Made by a program: the position numbers and the translations under genes
The notes under the pieces: generated by a model
Told to the model about the DNA's origin: nothing
Databases searched by the model: none
What the model saw: only the letters and a program-made list of their open reading frames with translations
In this document: positions 15,637 to 25,064 of the stretch, one piece after another
Layout of the letters: each line of letters begins with the position of its first letter
How positions within the stretch are numbered: the first letter of the stretch is position 1
NCBI GenBank assembly: GCA_027319585.1
Contig: DAHVMY010000006.1
Coordinates: 1 to 53,244 of the forward strand
Origin: AG-12 sp027319585
GTDB lineage: Bacteria > Chloroflexota > Dormibacteria > Aeolococcales > Bog-877
Direction: 5' to 3'
DNA length: 53,244 nucleotides

Positions 15637-16857
15637 TCAGTCGATCTCGAACCGCAGTTGGGAGTGGGCGAGCCTCAGCGCCCGGGCAGCATCCGGTCCA
15701 TCCGTCCCCCGGGCGAACATGAAGCCGAGGTAGCGATCGCCCTCGGGTGGAGGAGCGATGCTCGTTCCCAGGGGAACCGCGATTTCCAGGGACTCCACCC
15801 CGGGCACCGCGAGCGCACCCTCCCGGCCGCTGACCTCCAGCAGCCGGCCGGCCCTGGGGATCGGCAGCATCATCACCCCGGCGCCGCCGGCCTCCAGCTC
15901 CGGACCCGGCAGCGGCTCGCCGAGCGCCTGCAGCAGGATAAGCTCCTCCAGCGTCTGCCCCTGCCGAAAGTGCAGCACCGAGGAGCAGTGCCCTCCGATC
16001 GAGCGCGAGGCGAGGTCGATCAGCACGGGATCATCCCAACCCAGCCGCAGTTCGGCGTGGACCGGGCCGGTGGTCAGCCCCAGCGCTCCCACCGCCGCCG
16101 CCACGGTCTGTCGGACGGCCTCCTGCCGAGCTGGGGGTAGAACGGTGGGCACGGTGTAGATCGTCTCCTCGAAGTAGGGGCCGTCCAGGGGGTCCGGCTT
16201 GTCGTAGATCGCCAGGGGGATGAGATTGCCGCCACTGATCAGCGCCTCCACGGCCACCTCGGGGCCGGGCACGAACTCCTCCACCAGCAGCGGGCGCGGC
16301 ACCGCTGCCCGTTCCGGTCCGCAGCCGGCGGCCAGCAGCTGGCGTACGCGCGCTCCGGCGGGTGGCAGCTCCACAGGGGCGTTCGCCCGCACCACCCCCC
16401 GGCTGGCCGCCTGGTCCAGCGGCTTGAGCACCGCCGGAAAGAGCTCCCATGCCGGCGGGTCCTCGTGTGCCCAGATCGCCCAGCGCGGCTGGGCGATCTC
16501 GGCCAATCGGAGCCGGTCCCGTAGCCGCGCCTTGTCCCTGGTCGCGGCGGCGGCGGCGGGCGGATTGCCGGGCAGCTGCAGGGCCCAGGCGAGGTGAGCT
16601 GCGACCAGAACCCCCGACTCGTCGGCCGCCACCACCGCGGCGATCTCCTCGGCCTCCTGGAGCTCGACCAGGCGGTCCGGGGCGAGTTCAGGATGGCTGA
16701 GGTCGATCAGCAGCTCACCTCCCGGGTGGAGGGAGCGCAGGGTGGACGGCTCCTCGCTGGCGACCACCACCTCCAGGCCCAGTCGGCGCGCGGCCGCGAG
16801 GAAGGCGGATGCCCGGTAGGTGGAGGTCGGCAGCACCAGCAGCACGCGGCGGCTCAT
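15637..16857 (-). CDS. ATP-grasp domain enzyme (carboxylate-amine ligase type)
   Basis: A 406-residue ATP-grasp protein. It has an N-terminal Rossmann-like preATP-grasp domain (RRVLLVLPTSTYRASAFLAAA), a central ATP-binding part with VLKPLDQAASRGVVRA and EEFVPGPEVAVEAL, and Mg-binding residues in VHAELRLG and LIDLASRSIGGHCSS. Family members ligate a carboxylate to an amine via an acylphosphate (for example dipeptide or L-amino-acid ligases). The substrate cannot be inferred. It is divergent from the Nfu gene with only 17 bases between the start codons, so the two promoters must overlap the coding starts. Confidence 0.85.
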   Translation of the reverse strand: MSRRVLLVLPTSTYRASAFLAAARRLGLEVVVASEEPSTLRSLHPGGELLIDLSHPELAPDRLVELQEAEEIAAVVAADESGVLVAAHLAWALQLPGNPPAAAAATRDKARLRDRLRLAEIAQPRWAIWAHEDPPAWELFPAVLKPLDQAASRGVVRANAPVELPPAGARVRQLLAAGCGPERAAVPRPLLVEEFVPGPEVAVEALISGGNLIPLAIYDKPDPLDGPYFEETIYTVPTVLPPARQEAVRQTVAAAVGALGLTTGPVHAELRLGWDDPVLIDLASRSIGGHCSSVLHFRQGQTLEELILLQALGEPLPGPELEAGGAGVMMLPIPRAGRLLEVSGREGALAVPGVESLEIAVPLGTSIAPPPEGDRYLGFMFARGTDGPDAARALRLAHSQLRFEID

Positions 16858-16874
16858 AGCGTCAGACTATCCCC

Positions 16875-17486
16875 ATGAGCGATTCCCCCGACGGCACCAC
16901 CGCCGAGCTTCCGACCCTGACCCTGACCGAACGTGCCGCCGAGCGGATTCGCGGCTTCCGCCAGCGCCAGGGGCACCCGGAGGCATGGGTGTCGGTGGCG
17001 CCGGCGGGGCTGGCGGGTGAGCGCCTCACCTTCAGCTTCGCGCTGGTGGAGAGCGGCGGGCTCCGCGAGGACGAGGTGCTGGTGCGCGGCCAGCAGGATA
17101 TCGACTTCGTCGCCCCCAAGTTGATCGCCCGACACGTGATCGGCTCGACCGTTGACGCCGACCCCATGACCGGTGCCCTGGAGCTGCGGACAAGTTACAA
17201 CCCCGACGCGGACCCCCTGGCCCGCGCGGTCCAGGAGCTGCTCGACTCCGAGATCAACCCGGCGGTGGCCTCCCACGGCGGCTACATCGGCCTGCTGGAC
17301 GTGGCCGACGGGGTCGCGTATGTCCAGATGGGGGGTGGGTGCCAGGGGTGCGGGCTAGCTGAGGTCACCCTGTCGCAGGGGGTGAGGGCCACGATTCTGG
17401 AGCGCTTCCCAGAGCTCCACGACGTGGTCGACACCACCGATCACGCGCAGGGGGCCAATCCCTACTATCAGGCCGCCAAGAAGTGA
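16875..17486 (+). CDS. Nfu/NfuA-type iron-sulfur carrier
   Basis: A 203-residue protein with a degenerate A-type (HesB/IscA-like) N-terminal domain lacking the usual cysteines. A C-terminal NifU-like domain has the CxxC pair Cys156/Cys159 in GGGCQGCGLAEVTLSQGV. This architecture is the NfuA class, which carries a [4Fe-4S] cluster at a dimer interface and delivers it to client enzymes. It converges on the glycosyltransferase (10 bases between stops) and is divergent from the ATP-grasp gene. No suf or isc genes are nearby. Confidence 0.93.
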   Translation: MSDSPDGTTAELPTLTLTERAAERIRGFRQRQGHPEAWVSVAPAGLAGERLTFSFALVESGGLREDEVLVRGQQDIDFVAPKLIARHVIGSTVDADPMTGALELRTSYNPDADPLARAVQELLDSEINPAVASHGGYIGLLDVADGVAYVQMGGGCQGCGLAEVTLSQGVRATILERFPELHDVVDTTDHAQGANPYYQAAKK

Positions 17487-17496
17487 ACGTCGCCGC

Positions 17497-18570
17497 TCAG
17501 CCCAGCACCTCTCGGTAGACGCCCCTCGTCAGGGCGGCCATCCGGGCGGCCGAGTAGCGCGCGCGGACCCGCTCCGGACCGGCTTGGGAGAGCCGCCGGT
17601 AACGTTCCCCATCGGCCAGCAGTGCGCTGGTGACGCTGGCCAGCGCGGTGGGATTGGCGGGGGCGACCAGCGCCCCGGCGCGCGGCGGGTCCAGGATCTC
17701 CGGCAGGCCACCGACCCGGGTCCCGACCACGGGGAGCCCGGCGCTCATGGCCTCGCAGGCGACCAGCCCGAACGGCTCGGCCCGCGAGGGCACCCAGACC
17801 ACGTCGCAATCGTCGAAGAATCGCTGCCGGTCGGTGACCGAACCGACGAAGTCGACCCGCCCCGCCACCTGCAGACGCTCCGCCAGGTCCAGCAGGCTCT
17901 GAAGCTCCGGCCCTGCTCCCCCCACGGTCAGCGACAGCCCCCGGCCCGCCGGTGTGGCCAGCGCCATGACCGCCAGGTCCACCCCTTTGCTGGGGATGAG
18001 GCTGGCCAGCACCCCGACCCTGGCCGCCGACGGGCGCTCGCGCAATCGGGGCAGCAGGGGATCTATCCCGTTGGGCACCAATCGGACCCTCTCGGTGGGG
18101 ATGCCGATCCCCTCGGTGACGAATCCGAACACCGACTGGGAGACCGCGATCTGCAGCCGCGCGCGCTGGCCGATGGCGCGGAGCTCGCGCCGATGTAGGG
18201 TCCTGCGCAGCCGGCTGGCGGTGAACCAGGCGTCCAGGTGGTGGGTGTGCACCCAGGGAAACGGTAGGTGGGCGCGCTGAGCGATCCACCCCGCCCGCAG
18301 GCCGTGGGTATGCACCAGGTCGGCGTGATAGCGCCGCGCCAGCCGGCGCAGGCGGATCGGGGCTGCGGCCAGGTCCTTTCCCGTGGCGCCGACCGCGAAG
18401 CTGGGCATCCCCAGCGCCTGGCACCGTGAGAGCAGATCGCCCGGAGGGGCGGCGACCGCCACCTGCCAGCCCGCGCGGAGCAGCTCACGACCCAGGGTGA
18501 GGACATGCTCGGGGCCGCCGGTGCGGGAGCTGTCGGCGATCGCCAGCAGCACCCGGGGCTGGTAGGGCAT
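17497..18570 (-). CDS. GT-B glycosyltransferase, family 4
   Basis: A 357-residue cytoplasmic glycosyltransferase. The N-terminal GPEHVLTLGRELLRAGWQVAVAAP and VHTHGLRAG segments form the acceptor Rossmann domain. The C-terminal donor domain shows LVPNGID, GAGPELQSL and the EPFGLVACEAMSAG loop with the conserved ExxxxxxxE that contacts the nucleotide-sugar. Donor and acceptor are unknown and there is no polysaccharide cluster around it. It is divergent from metG; its ATG at 18570 overlaps a possible upstream metG ATG, which argues for the later metG start. Confidence 0.92.
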   Translation of the reverse strand: MPYQPRVLLAIADSSRTGGPEHVLTLGRELLRAGWQVAVAAPPGDLLSRCQALGMPSFAVGATGKDLAAAPIRLRRLARRYHADLVHTHGLRAGWIAQRAHLPFPWVHTHHLDAWFTASRLRRTLHRRELRAIGQRARLQIAVSQSVFGFVTEGIGIPTERVRLVPNGIDPLLPRLRERPSAARVGVLASLIPSKGVDLAVMALATPAGRGLSLTVGGAGPELQSLLDLAERLQVAGRVDFVGSVTDRQRFFDDCDVVWVPSRAEPFGLVACEAMSAGLPVVGTRVGGLPEILDPPRAGALVAPANPTALASVTSALLADGERYRRLSQAGPERVRARYSAARMAALTRGVYREVLG

Positions 18571-18622
18571 GCGCGCATTGTTCCACCTTCAGGAGCCGCC
18601 ACCGGATACCATCGGTCAGGTC

Positions 18623-20440
18623 TTGAGTTCCCCAGGTCCCAACCGCATCCTCGTGGCCGTCGCCTGGCCGTACGCCAGCGGCCCCCGACACATCGGACAT
18701 GTGGCCGGGTTCGGGGTGCCCTCGGACGTGTTCGCGCGCTACCACCGCCTGCTGGGATCGTCGGTGCTCATGGTGAGCGGCACCGACGAGCATGGGACCC
18801 CGATCCTGGTGGCCGCCGACCGGGAGGGGGTGACCCCCCGCGAGATCGCTGACCGCTACAGCCGGGTGATCGCCGAGGACCTCCAGCGGCTGGGGCTCAG
18901 CTATGACCTCTTCACAAGGACCACGACCAAGAACCACGAGCGGGTCGTGCGCGACGTATTCCGCACCCTCTATGACAAGGGGTACCTGCTGCGACGAACC
19001 CAGATGGGCGCCTTCTCCAGCACCACCGGCCACACCCTGCCGGATCGCTACATCGAGGGGACCTGCCCGCACTGCGGCTACTCCTCCGCCCGCGGCGACC
19101 AGTGTGACAACTGCGGCCGGATGCTGGACCCCCAGGACCTGATCGACCCGCGGTCCCGGATCGACGGGACCGTCCCGGTGTTCCGCGAGTCCGAGCACCT
19201 GTTCCTGGATCTGCCGGCATTCGCCGACCGGCTGGCGGAATGGCTGGCGAGCAAGCAGGACTGGCGCAGCAACGTCCGGTCCTTCTCCGCCAACCTGCTG
19301 GCGGAGCTCCGTCCCCGGGCCGTCACTCGCGACCTTGACTGGGGCATCCGGGTGCCCGTCGAGGGCTTCGAAGAGCGGTCGGACAAGCGCATCTACGTGT
19401 GGTTCGACGCGGTGGTCGGCTACCTCTCCGCCAGCATCGAGTGGGCCTTGCTGCGCGGTGAGCCGGAGTCCTGGCGGAGCTGGTGGCAGGATCCCCGAGC
19501 CCGTCACTTCTACTTCATGGGCAAGGACAACATCGTCTTCCATTCGATCATCTGGCCGAGCATGCTGATGGGCTACGGATCCGGCGGATCGTTTGGCGGG
19601 GGCCCTGGGCACCCGCCCCTGGTCCTGCCGGAGAACGTCGTCAGCAGCGAGTTCCTGACCCAGGAGGGACAGAAGTTCTCCCACAGCCGCGGCGTGGCGA
19701 TCGAGGTTCGGGACTTTCTGGAGCGCTACGACCCGGATCCCCTGCGGTATCACCTGACCGCCGCCGGCCCCGAGACCCAGGACACCGACTTCACCTGGGC
19801 CGAGTTCATCCGCCGGAACAACGACGAGCTGGTGGCGACCTGGGGCAACCTGGTGCAGCGCACCCTCACGTTGTGCGCGCGCCACTTCGAGCAGGTGCCC
19901 GAGCCTGGCGAGCTGCAGCCGCCGGACCGGCTCGTGCTGGAACAGGTGGACGGCGGCTACGCGACGGTCGGCGAGCTGATCGCGGGATGCCACTTCAAGA
20001 CGGCGCTTGGCGAAGTCATGGGGCTGGCGGCCGCGGTCAACCAGTACCTGGGTGAGATGGAGCCCTGGCGGCTCATCAAGAGCGACCGGACTCGGGCCGC
20101 CACGGTCCTGTTCACCGCCGTGCAGTGCATCGCCAACCTCAGGGTCATGTTCGCCCCCTTCCTTCCCTTCACCTCGCAGCGGCTCCACGCCATGCTGGGC
20201 GACCCGGGGACCCTGACTCCCCTGCCGGAGCTGGTCGCCTCCGGGGCTGACCCCGCCGACCCACATCTCGTCCTGACCACCCCGGCCGGGACCGCCGCCT
20301 GCTCCTGGAGCCCCCAGCGCGTTCCCGCGGGGCGGCCGATCGGCCCGCCGGAGGCACTGTTCCGCAAGCTCGACCCCGAGCTCGCAGACAGGGAGCTGGC
20401 GCGGATGGCAGGCGGGCCGGACGTGCCCGGGGCGGCCTGA
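18623..20440 (+). CDS. metG: Methionyl-tRNA synthetase
   Basis: Charges tRNA-Met. From the chosen TTG the protein is 605 residues. The class I HIGH motif is at residues 23-26 (PRHIGHVAG), and a four-cysteine zinc knuckle (CPHCGYSSARGDQCDNCG) interrupts the catalytic fold. The KMSKS loop is KFSHSRG, close to the KFSSSR form common in actinobacterial MetRS. An ATG at 18569 would add 18 residues but overlaps the divergent glycosyltransferase start, and family N-termini begin a few residues before RILVAVAWPYA, so TTG 18623 is preferred. No C-terminal tRNA-binding (Trbp111-like) domain is present. Confidence 0.95.
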   Translation: MSSPGPNRILVAVAWPYASGPRHIGHVAGFGVPSDVFARYHRLLGSSVLMVSGTDEHGTPILVAADREGVTPREIADRYSRVIAEDLQRLGLSYDLFTRTTTKNHERVVRDVFRTLYDKGYLLRRTQMGAFSSTTGHTLPDRYIEGTCPHCGYSSARGDQCDNCGRMLDPQDLIDPRSRIDGTVPVFRESEHLFLDLPAFADRLAEWLASKQDWRSNVRSFSANLLAELRPRAVTRDLDWGIRVPVEGFEERSDKRIYVWFDAVVGYLSASIEWALLRGEPESWRSWWQDPRARHFYFMGKDNIVFHSIIWPSMLMGYGSGGSFGGGPGHPPLVLPENVVSSEFLTQEGQKFSHSRGVAIEVRDFLERYDPDPLRYHLTAAGPETQDTDFTWAEFIRRNNDELVATWGNLVQRTLTLCARHFEQVPEPGELQPPDRLVLEQVDGGYATVGELIAGCHFKTALGEVMGLAAAVNQYLGEMEPWRLIKSDRTRAATVLFTAVQCIANLRVMFAPFLPFTSQRLHAMLGDPGTLTPLPELVASGADPADPHLVLTTPAGTAACSWSPQRVPAGRPIGPPEALFRKLDPELADRELARMAGGPDVPGAA

Positions 20441-20513
20441 GCCCGGGGTGGACGACGTCGGCGGCGCGGCGGCCTCTGGATGGTCCCGAGGTCGCCATCT
20501 CTAACCTGGCACC

Positions 20514-21251
20514 ATGAGCTTCGGTGCGGTCACCATCCCCTTGGCCGTAGCGGCCGGCGCGGCCTCCTTCCTCTCCCCGTGCGTGCTCCCGCTGGTACCC
20601 GCGTATCTGGCGTTCCTCTCCTGCGAGGGCGTCGGCGGCGCCGGGACCGCGACCTCCGCGGGCCGCTGGCGAGTGATGCGCGGAGCGGCCGGCTTCGTCA
20701 TCGGCCTGGGCACGTTCTGCATCGCATTCTTCTACGCCCTGGACCGGGTGCTGGAGCCGTGGCGATCCGTCCTGACCCCCATCCTCGGGGCGGTCGTGAT
20801 CGTCCTGGGGCTGACCCTGATGGGCGTGATCCGAATCGGACCCCTGCTGCGTGACCGGCGCCCGCTGCCGACCAGGGGGCGGCGGGGGGGCTTTGTCGCC
20901 GGGCTGCTGCTGGGGCTGGGGTTGGCGGCGGGCTGGTCCCCCTGCATCGGCCCGGTGCTGGGCGCGGTGCTGACCTCCGGCATCAGCCAGGGGACCACCC
21001 TGCGCGGCATCTACTTGATGGTCGCCTACTGCCTGGGGCTGGGGCTCCCGTTCCTGCTCGCGGCGGCGCTGCTCGACCGCATGGCACCGCTGCTGGCGAC
21101 GCTGGGCCGGCATCAGCGGGCGATCTCGGTGGTGGGCGGACTGGTGGTGGTGGCGATGGGAATGCTGGTAACCGTGAATCACTTCGCGATCTTCAACGAC
21201 TGGCTCTCCAACCACCTGCCCGGCTTCTTCCAGGACCCCTTCGACCTGTGA
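20514..21251 (+). CDS. ccdA: Thiol-disulfide transporter CcdA (cytochrome c biogenesis)
   Basis: A 245-residue, six-helix membrane protein that relays electrons from thioredoxin across the membrane to extracytoplasmic thiols. Each half-repeat has its conserved Pro-Cys helix: FLSPCVLPLVPAYL near the N-terminus and GWSPCIGPVLGA in the middle, holding the redox-active cysteines. It supports cytochrome c maturation or other periplasmic disulfide reduction. No ResA/TlpA or CcsA/B partner is adjacent. It follows metG by 73 bases and precedes the J-domain gene by 52 bases, all on the same strand. Confidence 0.93.
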   Translation: MSFGAVTIPLAVAAGAASFLSPCVLPLVPAYLAFLSCEGVGGAGTATSAGRWRVMRGAAGFVIGLGTFCIAFFYALDRVLEPWRSVLTPILGAVVIVLGLTLMGVIRIGPLLRDRRPLPTRGRRGGFVAGLLLGLGLAAGWSPCIGPVLGAVLTSGISQGTTLRGIYLMVAYCLGLGLPFLLAAALLDRMAPLLATLGRHQRAISVVGGLVVVAMGMLVTVNHFAIFNDWLSNHLPGFFQDPFDL

Positions 21252-21303
21252 GCGCACGACCGCCGGCCGAGGTGACGAGCCCCGGCCTGGGGAGGGGCCC
21301 CGC

Positions 21304-22683
21304 TTGCCGGTGAGGTCGGGGCGCGTGGCCCCGGTCGACGTCTACGCCGTGCTCGGGAGTGACCGCTCGGCCTCCTGGCAGGAGCTGCGCCGGCATTACC
21401 GGGCGAGGGCCAGAGAGCTTCACCCGGATGTCCAGATCCACCGCCAGGGGCGACAGCGGCTCGACCCGCAACGGGCGACCCAGCTCTTCTCGCAGCTCCA
21501 GGCCGCCTGGGCGCTGGTCGCGACCCCGGAGCTGCGCGCAGAGTACGACCGCGCCACCACCATGGTCCCCCCGGCGCCAGCTCCCAGGCGCCCCGCCCGG
21601 GTTCCGCGGTGGCGGTTCGGGCCGGCGGCGGCGGTGCTGCTGCGGGCGGGCCCGGGAGACCTGCACATCGCGATCCCCGGAGGAGATTGGGACCTGTCGC
21701 TCGCACGGTTTGCGGGCATGGTCGCCGAAGGCGCCGCCCCCGATCTGCTCATCGGGGACATCCCGCCGCATCTGGAGGTGCGCCACGCCCTCCAGGGGCT
21801 GGCGTTCGTGGAACGGCTCCGGCTGACCACCATGATCGGCCTCATCGACCCCGTCCAGGACCGTGGGCCCCAGGAGGAGTCCCAGCTCGAGAGCGGCAGC
21901 TGGAAGTTGGAGCAGCTGTCCCGAGCGATGACCCACTGGAGCCGCGCCCAGCCCGCCCGCGCAAGACAGCTCCCATACGCGGAGGAGCTCCTCTTCATGG
22001 GCCGGCTCTCGCTGGCCGGCTACCAGCTGAACGTGCCCCATCCCGCCGGGCTGTACGCCTGCGCGGAGCCCCGGCCGCTCAGCCGTGCCGAGGCGCTGGA
22101 GCGCCGCGGCCAGTCCACCGTGGAGCTGAGCCTGCCCGCCCCCACCCTGATGCTCGCAGCGTTCTGGAGCGGGGACATCGGACTGTGGGACGAGCTGGCG
22201 GGCCACCACCGGGGCGGTCCAGGACTCGCCCCTGGGGCAGACCGGGGCGGCATCGCGGGCCTGCACGCCCTGGCGGGGAAGCGGGCTCGCGCGGACCGCC
22301 ATGAGCCACTCTGGGGTTCGGTCCTGGACCGGCCGTCGGCTCTGCCGGAGTCCCTGGTCGAGCTCAGGCGCTTCCCCGACGCCTGGGAATGGCTGACCGA
22401 GCGCCGGCGGCTGCCCGACGAGCTGCCCTGGGGAGCGCCGCTCTCGCTGAGCGGCCAGGACCACTCCCTGAGCGATGCGGGGGCGCGGCTCACGACCCGG
22501 CTGGCGGCGCAACTGCTGGCAGCGGCACCTCCCGAGATCCGCCTGGTCTCCCTGAACGGACCGCGGCTGCACCTGCGGGTTCCCGAATCCCGGCTCGGCG
22601 AGGTGACCGGCATGCTCCGCTCTGCCGTGGCCGACGCGGTCGAAATGACTCTGGGCCGAAGGATCGAGCCAGCCATCCGGTGA
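21304..22683 (+). CDS. J-domain protein with a long unrecognised C-terminal region
   Basis: A 459-residue protein starting at TTG (GTG 21310 or 21325 are alternatives). Residues about 11-85 form a J-domain: VDVYAVLG, the helix II basic face HYRARARELH, the HPD tripeptide at 40-42, and LFSQLQAAWALVATPELRAEYD. It should stimulate a DnaK-type ATPase. There is no Gly/Phe linker, zinc finger or DnaJ C-terminal substrate domain. The remaining 370 residues are soluble, Leu/Arg/Pro-rich and match nothing I know; WDLSLARFAGMVAEG, a charged middle, and a final SGQDHSLSDAGARLTTRLAAQLL block can be seen. The client or partner is unknown. Confidence 0.8.
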   Translation: MPVRSGRVAPVDVYAVLGSDRSASWQELRRHYRARARELHPDVQIHRQGRQRLDPQRATQLFSQLQAAWALVATPELRAEYDRATTMVPPAPAPRRPARVPRWRFGPAAAVLLRAGPGDLHIAIPGGDWDLSLARFAGMVAEGAAPDLLIGDIPPHLEVRHALQGLAFVERLRLTTMIGLIDPVQDRGPQEESQLESGSWKLEQLSRAMTHWSRAQPARARQLPYAEELLFMGRLSLAGYQLNVPHPAGLYACAEPRPLSRAEALERRGQSTVELSLPAPTLMLAAFWSGDIGLWDELAGHHRGGPGLAPGADRGGIAGLHALAGKRARADRHEPLWGSVLDRPSALPESLVELRRFPDAWEWLTERRRLPDELPWGAPLSLSGQDHSLSDAGARLTTRLAAQLLAAAPPEIRLVSLNGPRLHLRVPESRLGEVTGMLRSAVADAVEMTLGRRIEPAIR

Positions 22684-22804
22684 CATACCCGCCCGAGCCG
22701 GCGGCCATGCCGTCCGCGTCACCGGGATGTGTGCGAAACGTCACCCCGGCCGCCCTCGGCGCTGCCTATGGTGCAGACGTGGTGATTCCCAGGTGGGAGG
22801 CGGC

Positions 22805-24934
22805 TTGAGCGCAGGGCAGGCGCGTGCCGGGCCGTATCGCCGCCGTCGATTGCCGCCACTGAGGCTGAGCGCCCCCGCGCGTGGTGTGCTGGCCCTGCTG
22901 GTGCTGGCGCTGATCCTGGTCCCTCTGGCCCAGATCCCCTATCCCGCCGCCACCGCCAGCCAGTCCGTCTACGCCGCCGGGGTGGCCACCGGATGTGGCC
23001 TGATCGCGATCCTGCTGCTCGAGGAGCAGTTCCTGGGACCGCCGGAGCCGCGCCTTCTTGGCCTGGCCGGGACCTTCCTGGCCCTGATGGCGATCGGGGT
23101 CGTGTGGGCGGCCGCGGGATCGTCGGGCGTCCTGCTGCACACCGCGGTGGGAGCCATCTCCGGGCGGATCGCCTGGCACCTGGCTCTGGGCCTGGGCATC
23201 GCGTTGTCGCTGGCCACCCCGGGCAGCCTCTGGCGGCCGCCGGTGCGGCCGGGACAGGGGACCATCCTCGGATACGTCGGGGTCATGGCGATGGTGGCTC
23301 TGGTCACCTTCGTGTTGGCCCTCACTGCGGCCGGGCTCGGCGCCACCGCCGTGCCCCTGGTTCAGCTCCAGCGTCTCACGGGGGGCGGGGCCACGCTGGG
23401 GTGGGTGACCCTGGCCGCCACCACCGCCCTGGTCGGTGCCGGATGGCTGAGGTGGCGTCACCTGAGCCCGATGCAACGCTGGATCCTGCCAACGGCCGCC
23501 GCTGCGACGTGCGGATTGCTGCTGACGCAGCTCGGGGGTGGCGCGCTCTCTCTGGGCGCGATCCTGGGCCGGGTCGAGACCGCGATGGGGCTCCTGGTCG
23601 CCATCCTGGCCATCGGGGCGAGGCTCCACTCACGCGACCACCAACAGCTGCTGATCGAGGTCTCGGAGCGGCAGGCCCTGAGGAACCTGGCCGGACCGAC
23701 CCCGGCTCCGGAGTCGCCGGACCGCGTCGCCCTGCAGATCTGCCGGGAGTTCGTGCAGCTGCGCGGAGCCGCCATCGCTCAGGTGATCTCGCTCTCCGGG
23801 TCCGGTCCCGCCATCCCCCTGGTCAGCTATCCCCGAGCGCCAGCGGAGTTCCCGGCCACCACCTACTGCGGGCTGCCGGACGCACGCACCAGCGACCTGC
23901 GCGAGCGCGCGCGGGGAGCCCCCTGGATCGAACGCTGCGCAGACGCGCGGCGACGGGCGGAGGAGCCGGAGCTACAGGAGTACTGGTCGGCGTTCATCAG
24001 CCTGGGCATCCCCGCCTTCGCCTACGCCCCCATCCGCCAGGGAAACCGCGTGCTGGGGATCCTGGTCGCCGGAGTCCGGGAGCCGGATCCCGAGGCGGCC
24101 GGCAAGCTCCTCGCCGGATTGCTGCCCAGCCTGGAGGACTTCGCCTCCGTCGCCGGGCGCCGGCTGGCTAACCTCCTGATCTCCCCTTCCACCGCGAACG
24201 GGGGTGCTGAGGTTGTGCTCCGGCACCTGAACGACGGCAGCTATCACCCGGTGTTCCAGCCGATCGTGGACATGGGGACGGGGGCGATCCGCGGCTACGA
24301 GGCGCTGACCCGGTTCAGCGGCCAACTGCCACCCGACCGGGTCTTCGGCACGGCCCGGGAGCACGGGCTGCACGAGCGGCTCGAGCTGGCGACCCTGGAT
24401 CGGGCGGTGAGGGACGGAGAGCGCCTCCTGATGGAGGGACAGTACCTCTCGGTCAACATCTCCCCCGACGTCCTGGTGGCGCACCAGGAGCTGCTCGCGG
24501 AGGGACGACGCCAGTGGCGATACGGGGCGGTCGTGGAGGTTACTGAGCACGACCAGATCGACGACTACGCCGCCGTCCGAGCGGCGATGGCGAGGCTCGG
24601 CCCAGCCACGAGGTTGGCCGTCGACGACGCCGGCGCCGGCTACGCCAGCCTCCGCCACATCCTGGAGCTCAACCCGGACTTCGTGAAGCTGGACATCTAC
24701 CTGGTCCAGGCGATGCTGCGGGACCGTGCCCACGAGGCGATGGTGGCGGGCATCCAGCACTTCGCGGAGCGCAGCGGATGCGCCCTCGTGGCAGAGGGGG
24801 TGGAGACCGAGGCCAGCCGCGAGCACCTGCTCTCGCTGGGGATCCAGCTGGGTCAGGGTTACCTGTTCGCCCGCCCCAAGCCGCTCTCCGCGCTGCGGCC
24901 TCGGCGCGAGCTGGGCGTCCCCTCACCGGCGTAA
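22805..24934 (+). CDS. Membrane-anchored GAF-EAL c-di-GMP phosphodiesterase
   Basis: About 709 residues from a TTG with GGGAGG four bases upstream (the frame is open from 22727). Residues about 20-280 form seven to eight hydrophobic helices, a MASE-like sensor. A GAF-like domain follows, then a C-terminal EAL domain with GYEALTRF, SVNISPDVL, VVEVTEHDQ, DDAGAGYASL, KLDIYLV and EGVETE. The metal-binding Glu/Asp and the Lys are all present. DDAGAGYAS replaces the common DDFGTGYSS in loop 6, and the motif is otherwise intact, so hydrolysis of c-di-GMP is likely. It is the first of three c-di-GMP genes in the window. Confidence 0.85.
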   Translation: MSAGQARAGPYRRRRLPPLRLSAPARGVLALLVLALILVPLAQIPYPAATASQSVYAAGVATGCGLIAILLLEEQFLGPPEPRLLGLAGTFLALMAIGVVWAAAGSSGVLLHTAVGAISGRIAWHLALGLGIALSLATPGSLWRPPVRPGQGTILGYVGVMAMVALVTFVLALTAAGLGATAVPLVQLQRLTGGGATLGWVTLAATTALVGAGWLRWRHLSPMQRWILPTAAAATCGLLLTQLGGGALSLGAILGRVETAMGLLVAILAIGARLHSRDHQQLLIEVSERQALRNLAGPTPAPESPDRVALQICREFVQLRGAAIAQVISLSGSGPAIPLVSYPRAPAEFPATTYCGLPDARTSDLRERARGAPWIERCADARRRAEEPELQEYWSAFISLGIPAFAYAPIRQGNRVLGILVAGVREPDPEAAGKLLAGLLPSLEDFASVAGRRLANLLISPSTANGGAEVVLRHLNDGSYHPVFQPIVDMGTGAIRGYEALTRFSGQLPPDRVFGTAREHGLHERLELATLDRAVRDGERLLMEGQYLSVNISPDVLVAHQELLAEGRRQWRYGAVVEVTEHDQIDDYAAVRAAMARLGPATRLAVDDAGAGYASLRHILELNPDFVKLDIYLVQAMLRDRAHEAMVAGIQHFAERSGCALVAEGVETEASREHLLSLGIQLGQGYLFARPKPLSALRPRRELGVPSPA

Positions 24935-25034
24935 ACAGGGCCGAGGCGGGCGTCCCCGCTCCACCGTCGACCGGCCCGGCGAGCGACGTCGGGGCCCGGA
25001 GTGATCCCGTCATGGTTTGCCAATCCCCTTAGAC

Positions 25035-25064
25035 TTGACACAACCTTTAGTTTTAGACTAATGT
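25035..25064 (+). promoter_or_regulatory. Promoter of the DHA2 exporter-MarR operon
   Basis: TTGACA (25035-25040) and TAATGT (25059-25064) are separated by 18 bases inside a sharply AT-rich island, about 60 bases before the exporter ATG. This is close to a vegetative sigma-70 consensus. The -10 box is buried in a 12-base palindrome, AGAC-TAAT-GTCT (25055-25066), a natural site for repressor occlusion. Confidence 0.75.
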
